NCBI GenBank assembly: GCA_965215295.1
Contig: OZ244045.1
Coordinates: 4,030,001 to 4,094,000 of the forward strand
DNA from: HK1 sp965215295
GTDB taxonomy: Bacteria; Pseudomonadota; Gammaproteobacteria; HK1
DNA length: 64,000 nt
Reading direction: 5' to 3'
Made by a program: the position numbers and the translations under genes. Under the pieces are notes generated by a model. That model did not search any database. It was not told where the DNA came from and saw only the letters and a list, made by a program, of their open reading frames with translations. Positions 40,185 through 47,497 of this stretch are shown one piece after another (position 1 is the stretch's first letter; the number at the start of each line of letters is the position of its first letter).

Positions 40185-41705
40185 TCAAGCGTCTCCGTGC
40201 GGGGGGATGCGGGCGAGTAGCTCCGCGCCGTCGGCGCAGTCGATGATCAGGACGCCGATGTCCCGAAGCGCCTCGGCGTCCGAGGCCGACTCCAGGCGTC
40301 GGGCGAGGGCCTCGCCCACCGCGGCGCCGAACTTGCGCGCGGCAATCTCACACAGCAACGACCGTTCCTGGGCCAAGCCGCGCTCCACACCTTGCGCCAA
40401 GCCACGCTCCACGCCTTGGGCCAGACCGCGTTCCATTCCCTGCTCCATGCCCTGTTCCAAGCCGCGTTCCATGCCCTGCGCGATGCCTTGGCGCAGCCAC
40501 TCGGCCTCCCACTCTTTCACCCTCAGGTGCAGCGTCGTCATTTCGTCCTCCTCGAACAGCCCAAGTCCGATGCTCTCGATCTCCTCGCCGTCGGCGGAGG
40601 GAAACAGCCGCGGCATCGTCGCCGCCAGCCACGCCACCACCGAGGCGCCGAATTCGCGCCGCACGTCCCGGTCGGTGAGCACCTGCGGGAGCCAGAGCGC
40701 CATCGCCTGCATCCGCGCCGCCGCCTGCGCCGGGGAGGTCGTGCCCTCGACGCCGAGCACCGCCAGCGCCGGGTTGCGTTCGGTCGAATCGTCAGTCGCC
40801 GCCCGTCGCGAGTCAAGCAACCGGTAGGGGGCGATGACCGTCAGCAGCGGCGCGCCGTCGGGCGAGAGCGGCACGGCGTCGGCGGCGTCCGCCGCCGACC
40901 ACGGCTTCGGGCCGGAGTAGACCACCACGGCCAGGGTGCGCAACCCGCCGTCGGGGTCGAACTTGCCTTGGCGGCGCAGATGCTCGCGCAGCAGGCCGGT
41001 GTAGATGAGCGTGCGTGCCGCCATGTCGGGGTCCACCGTGGACTGGAACTCGAGCAGCAGCACGAGCGTGTGTGCGGCGTCGGCATCGGCGCCGGCGTAG
41101 CGGATGCGCCAGACCGCGTCGGCGTAGCGCTGGGTGCTGGTGCGCGGGCCGGCGCCACCGGTCGGGCGAGTGCCGGTGTGCGGGTCGGCGCCACCGGTCG
41201 AGTGGGCGCCGGTGTCCGGGTCGGTGCCACCGGTCGGGCGGGTGCCGGTGTGCAGATCGGCGCCGCCCGTCGGTCGGGCGCCGGTGTGCGGTTCGGCGCC
41301 GCCGGTCGGTCGGGCGCCGGTGTGCGGGCCGGCGCCACCGCTACCGGTCGGGCGAGTGTCGGTGTACGGGTCGGCACCACCGGTCGGTCGGGCACTGGTG
41401 TGCGGTTCGGCGCCGCCCGTCGGGCGGGTGCCGGTGTACGGGTCGGCACCACCGGTTGGGTGGGTGCCGATGTGCGGTTCGGCGCCACCGGTCGGGCGAG
41501 TGCCGGTGTGCGGGTCGGTGCCACCGGTCGGGTGGGCGCCGATGTGCGGTTCGGCGCCGCCCGTCGGGCGGGTCCAGTTGGCGGCGAGCTGCTCCATGGC
41601 GGTGAAGTCCAGCCGGTGGGCGAGTTCGGGGGCCACGGCGCGCAGCAGGTGCTCGACCATCGCGGGCAGTGCGAACAGGCGTTTCCAGGCGGCATCGATC
41701 TCCAT
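40185..41705 (-). CDS. Rpn-family nuclease, array member 5 (11 units)
   Basis: The 506-residue paralogue is the longest. It has eleven repeat units (residues about 51-184), one of which is extended by two residues (TRPTGSGG). The core strand and LLLEFQSTVDPDM are intact. The C-terminal linker has ten four-residue units in an order not seen in the other members (GIAQ GMER GLEQ GMEQ...). The internal ATG at 40541 follows GAGGAGG and would give a 118-residue C-terminal protein. Confidence 0.86.
   Translation of the reverse strand: MEIDAAWKRLFALPAMVEHLLRAVAPELAHRLDFTAMEQLAANWTRPTGGAEPHIGAHPTGGTDPHTGTRPTGGAEPHIGTHPTGGADPYTGTRPTGGAEPHTSARPTGGADPYTDTRPTGSGGAGPHTGARPTGGAEPHTGARPTGGADLHTGTRPTGGTDPDTGAHSTGGADPHTGTRPTGGAGPRTSTQRYADAVWRIRYAGADADAAHTLVLLLEFQSTVDPDMAARTLIYTGLLREHLRRQGKFDPDGGLRTLAVVVYSGPKPWSAADAADAVPLSPDGAPLLTVIAPYRLLDSRRAATDDSTERNPALAVLGVEGTTSPAQAAARMQAMALWLPQVLTDRDVRREFGASVVAWLAATMPRLFPSADGEEIESIGLGLFEEDEMTTLHLRVKEWEAEWLRQGIAQGMERGLEQGMEQGMERGLAQGVERGLAQGVERGLAQERSLLCEIAARKFGAAVGEALARRLESASDAEALRDIGVLIIDCADGAELLARIPPHGDA
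41154..41555 (-). repeat. 36-bp in-frame minisatellite, 11 units, in array member 5
   Basis: One unit is 42 bp (two extra codons), still in frame. Unit types include AEPHIGAHPTGG and TDPDTGAHSTGG, which are unique to this member. Confidence 0.9.
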
Positions 41706-42451
41706 GGGGAGGCACGGTATCGGCCCCGCACACGGGTGCGGAAGCGAAGATCTGCCCTCGGAACGTAGGAAATCACCTCGACGACATGTAGGAGATCGTG
41801 CCGGGAACGTCGGGATTTCGAGGACAGGTCATCCTGCTTTACGACCTCCGGCCGTTGCGGTGCCGCTGCGTCGCTGGGCTCGCCCTGCAAGAGCGCTGTG
41901 CGTGCCCGGATTGGAGCTGCGGATGATCCGTCAATGATGATTCGGGGGATTCTGGTCGGTCTCGGATTTCGCATCGGGAACAGTGCGTTCCGGCAGCTCC
42001 GAGGGGTCGCTGCTCCCCCTCGTCCACCGGCGACGATGCGCCGGGACCCGGTGCGTGCGCTTGTCCACTCGCGCGTCGAGCCCCTCGTCTTCACAGCGCT
42101 CGATGTAGCGCCGGAAGGTGCGCTCGCACCCTCCCCGGCATCCAGACCGCCTCCTCGTGCGCGGGCCGCCGCACCTGCCGGGCGCCGCGGGTCTCTTCGC
42201 ACCTCATCCGGCGAATCACCTTCGGCACTCGTGTCCGGGTCATGGGGCGCCTGCTCGGTGCCCATCAGACCGGGCAACCCATGTGCTACTGCATCGGACA
42301 GACTGTCTGCTCCTGACACCTCGTCCGTCGTCGGGGTCGGCCGCGATTGCCTGGAACGCAACGTCGCCCTAGCAATGATCGGGACGGACCGCAGGGACCC
42401 GCCGCACAGGGCTGGAGGTCGTGAAGGTCGTAAAGGTCGGGGACGGGGGCC
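41706..42451. other. Spacer 5/6 of the Rpn array with a longer transposase remnant
   Basis: The longest internal spacer. It holds the ISNCY-like remnant at 42000-42243 and a further 300 bp of unrecognised sequence (41810-42000) shared closely with 45790-45990 next to member 7. Confidence 0.6.
42000..42243 (-). pseudogene. ISNCY-type transposase N-terminal remnant
   Basis: ATG 42243 starts MTRTRVPKVIRRMRCEETRG. After a frame change the strand reads CERTFRRYIERCEDEGLD and KRTHRVPAHR, matching the helix-turn-helix region of ISNCY transposases (CERTFRRYIDRYEDEGLDGL...RRAPVDE). The catalytic part is absent. Confidence 0.7.
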
Positions 42452-43792
42452 TCAAGCGTCTCCGCGCGGAGGGATGCGGGCGAGTAGCTCCGCGCCGTCG
42501 GCGCAGTCGATGATCAGGACGCCGATGTCCCGAAGCGCCTCGGCGTCCGAGGCCGACTCCAGGCGGCGGGCGAGCGCCTCGCCCACCGCGGCGCCGAACT
42601 TGCGCGCCGCCTGCTCACGCAGCAACGACCGTTCCTGCGCCAAGCCGCGCTCCACGCCTTGCTCCATGCCTTGGGCCAAGCCGCGTTCCATTCCCTGCTC
42701 CATGCCTTGCGCGATGCCCTGGCGCAGCCACTCGGCCTCCCATTCCTTCGCCCTCAGGTGCAGCGTCGTCATTTCGTCTTCCTCTTCGAACAGGCCAAGC
42801 CCGATGCTCTCGATCTCCTCGCCGTCGGCGGACGAAAACAGCCGTGGCATCGTCGCCGCCAGCCACGCCGCCACCGAGGCGCCGAATTCGCGCCGCACGT
42901 CCCGGTCGGCGAGCACCTGCGGGAGCCAGAGCGTCATCGCCTGCATCCGCGCCGCCGCCTGCGCCGGGGAGGCCGCGCCCTCGACGCCGAGCACCGCCAG
43001 CGCCGGGTTGCGTTCGGTCGCATCGTCAGCCGCTGCCCGCCGCGAGTCAAGCAACCGGTAGGGGGCGACGACCGTCAGCAGCGGCGTGCCGTCGGGCGAG
43101 AGCGGCACGGCGTCGGCGGCGCCTGCTGCCGACCACGGCTTCGGGCCGGAGTAGACCACCACGGCCAGCGTGCGCAGCCCGCCGTCGCGGTCGAGCCGGC
43201 CCTGACGCCGCAGATGCTCGCGCAGCAGGCTGGTGTAGGCGAGTATGCGGGCCGCCATGTCGGGGTCCACCGTGGACTGGAACTCGAGCAGCAGCACGAG
43301 CGTGCGTGCATCGGCGCTGGCGTTGGCGCCGGCGTAGCGGATGCGCCAGACCGCGTCGGCGTAGCGCTGGGTGCTGGGGCGCGGGCCGGCGCCACCGGTC
43401 GGGTGGGCACCGGTGTGCGGGTCGGCGGCGTCCGTCGGCCGGGTGCCGGTGTGCGGTTCGGCGGCGTCCGTCGGCCGGGCGCCGGTGTGCGGTTCGGCGG
43501 CGTCCGTCGGCCGGGCGCCGGCGCGCGGGTCGGCGACGTCCGTCGGCCGGGTGCCGGTGTGCGGGTCGGCGGCGTCCGTCGGCCGGGCGCCGGTGTGCGG
43601 TTCGGCACCGCCGGTCGGTCGGGCGCCGGTGTGCGGGTCGGCGCCACCCGTCGGCCGGGTCCAGTTGGCGGCGAGTTGCTCCATGGCGGTGAAGTCCAGG
43701 CGGCGGGCGAGCTCGGGGGCGACGGCGCGCAGCAGGTGCTCGACCATCGCGGGCAGCGCGAACAGGCGTTTCCAGGCGGCATCGGTCTCCAT
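42452..43792 (-). CDS. Rpn-family nuclease, array member 6 (7 units)
   Basis: The 446-residue paralogue has seven units (residues 51-134). Five end in PTDA or PTDV instead of PTGG, a variant special to this member. The core strand RYADAVWRIRYAGANASAD and EFQSTVD motif are intact. It has seven four-residue C-terminal units. The internal ATG at 42772 has a weaker upstream site (GAAGAGGAAG) than in the other members, and would give 106 residues. Confidence 0.86.
   Translation of the reverse strand: METDAAWKRLFALPAMVEHLLRAVAPELARRLDFTAMEQLAANWTRPTGGADPHTGARPTGGAEPHTGARPTDAADPHTGTRPTDVADPRAGARPTDAAEPHTGARPTDAAEPHTGTRPTDAADPHTGAHPTGGAGPRPSTQRYADAVWRIRYAGANASADARTLVLLLEFQSTVDPDMAARILAYTSLLREHLRRQGRLDRDGGLRTLAVVVYSGPKPWSAAGAADAVPLSPDGTPLLTVVAPYRLLDSRRAAADDATERNPALAVLGVEGAASPAQAAARMQAMTLWLPQVLADRDVRREFGASVAAWLAATMPRLFSSADGEEIESIGLGLFEEEDEMTTLHLRAKEWEAEWLRQGIAQGMEQGMERGLAQGMEQGVERGLAQERSLLREQAARKFGAAVGEALARRLESASDAEALRDIGVLIIDCADGAELLARIPPRGDA
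43391..43642 (-). repeat. 36-bp in-frame minisatellite, 7 units, in array member 6
   Basis: Dominated by units ending TDA (for example AEPHTGARPTDA), suggesting local homogenisation within this member. Confidence 0.9.
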
Positions 43793-44199
43793 GGCGAGGC
43801 ACGGTATCGGCCCCGCGCATGGGTGCGAAAGCGAAGATCCGCCCTCCGAACGTAGGAAATCACCCCGACTACTTGTAGGAGATCGTGCCGGGAGCGTGGG
43901 GATTTCGCAGAGGGTTTCGTATCGAGTCCGTCGCACCCACCGGTAGCCGGTCCGCCTCCTCGTGCGCGGGCGGCCGCACCTGCCCGGACGCCGCGGGTCT
44001 CTTCGTACCTCATTCGGCGAATCGCCTCCGGCACTCGTGTCTGGGTCATGGGGCGCCTGTTCGGTGCCGATCAAACCGGACAACCCATGCGCTACTACAC
44101 CGGACAGACTATTTGCCCCCGACACCTGGCGATGATCGGGACGGACCGCGGGGACCCGCCGCCCAAGGCTGAAGGTCGTGAAGGTCGGGGACGGGGGCC
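43793..44199. other. Spacer 6/7 of the Rpn array with a transposase start remnant
   Basis: Minus-strand ATG 44049 opens the same short ISNCY-like remnant (TQTRVPEAIRRMRYEETRGV). The flanking blocks are conserved. No intact gene. Confidence 0.6.
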
Positions 44200-45693
44200 T
44201 CAAGCGTCTCCGTGCGGGGGGATGCGGGCGAGCAGCTCCGCGCCGTCGGTGCAGTCGATGATCAGGACGCCGATGTCCCGAAGCGCCTCGGCGTCCGAGG
44301 CCGACTCCAGGCGGCGTGCCAGCGCCTCGCCCACCGCGGCGCCGAACTTGCGCGCGGCAATCTCACACAGCAACGACCGTTCCTGGGCCAAGCCGCGCTC
44401 CACACCTTGCGCCAAGCCACGCTCCACGCCTTGGGCCAGACCGCGTTCCATTCCCTGCTCCATGCCGCGTTCCATGCCTTGCGCGATGCCCTGGCGCAGC
44501 CACTCGGCTTCCCACTCCTTCACCCTCAGGTGCAGCGTCGTCATTTCGTCCTCCTCGAACAGCCCAAGTCCGATGCTCTCGATCTCCTCGCCGTCGGCGG
44601 AGGGAAACAGCCGCGGCATCGTCGCCGCCAGCCACGCCACCACCGAGGCGCCGAATTCGCGCCGCACGTCCCGGTCGGTGAGCACCTGCGGGAGCCAGTG
44701 CGCCATCGCCTGCATCCGCGCTGCCGCCTGCGCCGGGGAGGTCGTGCCCTCGACGCCGAGCACCGCCAGCGCCGGGTTGCGTTCGGCCGAATCGTCAGTC
44801 GCCGCCCGCCGCGAGTCAAGCAACCGGTAGGGGGCGACGACCGTCATCAGTGGCGTGCCGTCGGGCGAGAGCGGCACGGCGTCGGCGGCGTCCGCCGCCG
44901 ACCACGGTTTCGGGCCGGAGTAGACCACCACGGCCAGGGTGCGCAACCCGCCGTCGGGGTCGAACTTGCCTTGGCGGCGCAGATGCTCGCGCAGCAGGCC
45001 GGTGTAGATGAGCGTGCGTGCCGCCATGTCGGGGTCCACCGTGGACTGGAACTCGAGCAGCAGCACAAGCGTGCGTGCATCGGCGCCAGCGTAGCGGATG
45101 CGCCAGACCGCGTCGGCGTAGCGCTGGGTGCCGGTGCGCGGGCCGGCGCCGCCGGTCGGTCGGGCGCCGGTGTGCGGTTCGGCGCCGTCCGTCGGCCGGG
45201 CGCCGGTGTGCGGGTCGGCGCCGTCCGTCGGCCGGGCGCCGGTGTGCGGTTCGGCGCCGCCGGTCGGTCGGGCGCCGGTGTGCGGGCCGGCGCTGCCCGT
45301 CGGTCGGGCGCCGGTGCGCGGGTCGGCGCTGCCGGTCGGGCGAGTGCCGGTGTGCGGTTCGGCGCCGCCCGTCGGGTGGGTGCCGGTGTGCGGTTCGGCG
45401 CCGCCCGTCGGTCGGGCGCTGGTGTGCGGTTCGGTGCTGCCGGTCGGGCGGGTGCCGGTGTACGGGTCGGCACCACCGGTCGGGCGAGTGCCGGTGTGCG
45501 GGTCGGTGCCACCAGTCGGGTGGGTGCCGGTGCGCGGGTCGGCGCCGTCCGTGGGCCGGGTCCAGTTGGCGGCGAGCTGCTCCATGGCGGTGAAGTCCAG
45601 CCGGCAGGCGAGCTCGGGGGCGACGGCGCGCAGCAGGTGCTCGACCATCGCGGGGAGCGCGAACAGGCGTTTCCAGGCGGCATCGGTCTCCAT
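44200..45693 (-). CDS. Rpn-family nuclease, array member 7 (11 units)
   Basis: The 497-residue paralogue has eleven units (residues 51-182), an intact core strand (RYADAVWRIRYAGADART) and LLLEFQSTVDPDM. Nine four-residue C-terminal units follow. The internal ATG at 44544 follows GAGGAGG and gives 114 residues. Its C-terminal half is nearly identical to that of member 5, while the repeat arrays differ, so the two parts have separate histories. Confidence 0.86.
   Translation of the reverse strand: METDAAWKRLFALPAMVEHLLRAVAPELACRLDFTAMEQLAANWTRPTDGADPRTGTHPTGGTDPHTGTRPTGGADPYTGTRPTGSTEPHTSARPTGGAEPHTGTHPTGGAEPHTGTRPTGSADPRTGARPTGSAGPHTGARPTGGAEPHTGARPTDGADPHTGARPTDGAEPHTGARPTGGAGPRTGTQRYADAVWRIRYAGADARTLVLLLEFQSTVDPDMAARTLIYTGLLREHLRRQGKFDPDGGLRTLAVVVYSGPKPWSAADAADAVPLSPDGTPLMTVVAPYRLLDSRRAATDDSAERNPALAVLGVEGTTSPAQAAARMQAMAHWLPQVLTDRDVRREFGASVVAWLAATMPRLFPSADGEEIESIGLGLFEEDEMTTLHLRVKEWEAEWLRQGIAQGMERGMEQGMERGLAQGVERGLAQGVERGLAQERSLLCEIAARKFGAAVGEALARRLESASDAEALRDIGVLIIDCTDGAELLARIPPHGDA
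45148..45543 (-). repeat. 36-bp in-frame minisatellite, 11 units, in array member 7
   Basis: Units include TEPHTSARPTGG and AGPHTGARPTGG, partly shared with member 5 but in another order. Confidence 0.9.
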
Positions 45694-46320
45694 GGGAAGG
45701 CACGGTATCGGCCCCGCGCATGGGGGCGGAAGCGAAGATCCGCCCTCGGAACGTAGGAAATCACCTCGACTACATGTAGGAGATCGTGCCGGGAACGTGG
45801 GGATATCGGGGACTGGTCATCCTGCTTTGCGACCTCCGGCCGTTGCGGTGCCGCTGCGTCGCTGGGCTCGCCCTGCAAGAGCGCTGTCCGTGCCCGGATT
45901 GGAGCTGCGGATGATCCGTCAATGATGATTCGGGGGATCTGGTCGGTCCCGGATTTCGCATCGGGAACAGTGCGTCCCGGCGGCTCCGAGGGTCGCTGCG
46001 CCCCCTCGTCCACCGGCGCACGATGCGCCGGGATCCGGTGCATGCGCTTGGCCACCCGCGCGTCGAGCCCCTCGTCCTCGCAGCGCTCGATGGAGCGCCG
46101 GAAGGTGCGCTCGCACCCCCCGGCAAGCCGGTCCGCCTCCTCGTGCGCGGGCGGCCGCACCTGCCAGGCGCCGCGGGTCTCTTCGCACCTCGTCCGGCGT
46201 GCGCATTCCGGCGAATCACCTCCGGTGCTCGTATCCGGGCCATGGGGCGCCTGCTCGGTGCCCATCAGATCGGACAATCCGTGTGCTGCCGCACCGGACA
46301 GATTGTTCGCTCTCGACAAA
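45694..46320. other. Region upstream of array member 7
   Basis: Contains the conserved block next to the Rpn start, a stretch shared with 41810-42000, and the ISNCY-like remnant at 46000-46243. The array-type sequence (ATCGGACAATCC...CACCGGACAG) ends at about 46310. Confidence 0.6.
46000..46243 (-). pseudogene. ISNCY-type transposase N-terminal remnant
   Basis: ATG 46243 starts MARIRAPEVIRR. A small insertion (GCGCATTCCGG-like) shifts the frame. After it the strand reads CEETRGAWQVRPPAHEEADR, then CERTFRRSIERCEDEGLD and RIPAHRAPVDEG. This covers the helix-turn-helix and the RRAPVDE region of the family; the catalytic part is missing. Confidence 0.7.
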
Positions 46321-46469
46321 GCCCTCCATGGGTATCGACACGCCGTCAGAATTTCGGTTACCTTCCGCGCCGGTACGGGATGCACCGACCTGCGCCCCGC
46401 TCCGCAACTCGGTTCGTGTTCGGCGAACCCCGGTACGGAACGGGGTCTCGCACCCGAGAGGAAGCCGCC

Positions 46470-46703
46470 ATGGACGCACCGGCTCGACTCCCCTCGATAT
46501 CCACCGCCATCGCGGCGCGGGCGGTGGCCGTCGCCGACGCCGCGCCCGCACGGGCTCGCGAGGAGTCCGGGGGCTCTCGCTCACCGCTGGGTTCGGAGCG
46601 GGCATCACGGGGCAGGCCGTCTTCGAGCGGCGCCGACACACCTTGGCCGACGCGGCGCCGACACGTCCCGGCCGGGGCGCCGAGCACCGGCGAGCTGACG
46701 TGA
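46470..46703 (+). CDS. Short unrecognised ORF, possibly a frameshifted fragment
   Basis: The 77-codon frame from ATG 46470 has GAGGAA seven bases upstream, and its first 33 residues (SISTAIAARAVAVADAAPAR) look like ordinary coding sequence. Then it becomes arginine/serine-rich, while another frame reads LTAGFGAGITGQAVFERR, so a frame change near 46570 is likely. I do not recognise a family. Confidence 0.25.
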   Translation: MDAPARLPSISTAIAARAVAVADAAPARAREESGGSRSPLGSERASRGRPSSSGADTPWPTRRRHVPAGAPSTGELT

Positions 46704-46800
46704 ACGGGTTCACTCGTTGCCATGGTGTGACGCTCGCTGCCATGACAGGCGGTACGGTCGGCTCCGCGGGTTGCTCCCTCTCCCCAAACACTGATCACTA

Positions 46801-46826
46801 CCCCCCCCCCCCCCCCCCCCCCCCCC
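46801..46826 (+). repeat. Homopolymer of 26 C
   Basis: An uninterrupted run of 26 cytosines. It lies between the unrecognised ORF and the 42-bp repeat, not inside a supported gene. Its exact length is uncertain in any sequencing technology. Confidence 0.9.
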
Positions 46827-47360
46827 GACACTGGTCGCCGGGCTCCCCCGCCGTTCTCCCCGGCCGAGTCCGGGAGAGCGTCGCCTGTCCCCGAGCAATG
46901 CCTTGGGCAATGCCCTGAGCGAGCCAGGGGATTCGGGATGACGGGGGCGGACATCGGGATGACGGGGGCCGGCATCGGCAAGACGTACGGGCGGGTTCGT
47001 TGAGCCGCAAGGCAACGATTCCCGCCTTGGCGGCCCTCCGGCGCTGGGCCCTCCGGCGCCGGTGGATGGGGTCCCGCCAGTGGCCGGGGTCCCTCCGGCG
47101 CCAGTGGACGGAATCCCGCCAGTGGCCGGGGTCCCTCCGGCGCCGGTGGACGGAATCCCACCAGTGGCCGGGATGGAATTCCCGCCGCATGGCTGCGGTT
47201 CCCGGCAACGCGGCCGGAGTCCGGGTGTCGTCCCCAAGGCGTCGGGACCGGAGCGCCATGACGGCGACGGCTCGAAACGGCGCCGCGCCGCTTTGCCCAA
47301 CTTCGACGGTAGCCCCTTCATTTGGGTCGATTCTGGACGCGGTCGCGTCGCAGCCCATGT
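46827..47360. repeat. Intergenic region with a 42-bp tandem repeat
   Basis: The block CCCTCCGGCGCC recurs at 47049, 47091 and 47133, 42 bp apart (about 3.2 copies up to 47178). In one frame it reads VPPAPVDGIPPVAG. A small repeat of GATGACGGGGGC (46938-46970) precedes it. No gene is supported. Confidence 0.7.
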
Positions 47361-47492
47361 CAGCAATTCTCATTTTGCTCGTCGGGTCCCGCGGCAGGAC
47401 CGGCACGACCGTCGATCTGCCCCGGACCGAGTCGCAAGGAGAAGACGGCTTGCGGCTCAGGGTGAAGTCAGGCGCCAAAATGAGAACTGCTG
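47361..47492 (-). mobile_element. MITE (132 bp), second copy, just upstream of the giant gene
   Basis: The ends are CAGCAATTCTCATTTTG and CAAAATGAGAACTGCTG. The body matches the reverse complement of the copy at 30494-30636, lacking an 11-bp internal duplication. The flanks AGCCCATGT and AGCCTATGC agree at seven of nine positions, consistent with an older 9-bp target duplication. Confidence 0.85.
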
Positions 47493-47497
47493 AGCCT

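Noticed and set aside
32980..45693. The array as an ordinary IS cluster with active transposases
   Set aside because: Rpn proteins are often annotated as transposases, but no inverted repeats or target duplications bracket the individual genes, and the only true IS sequences seen are decayed N-terminal pieces in the spacers.
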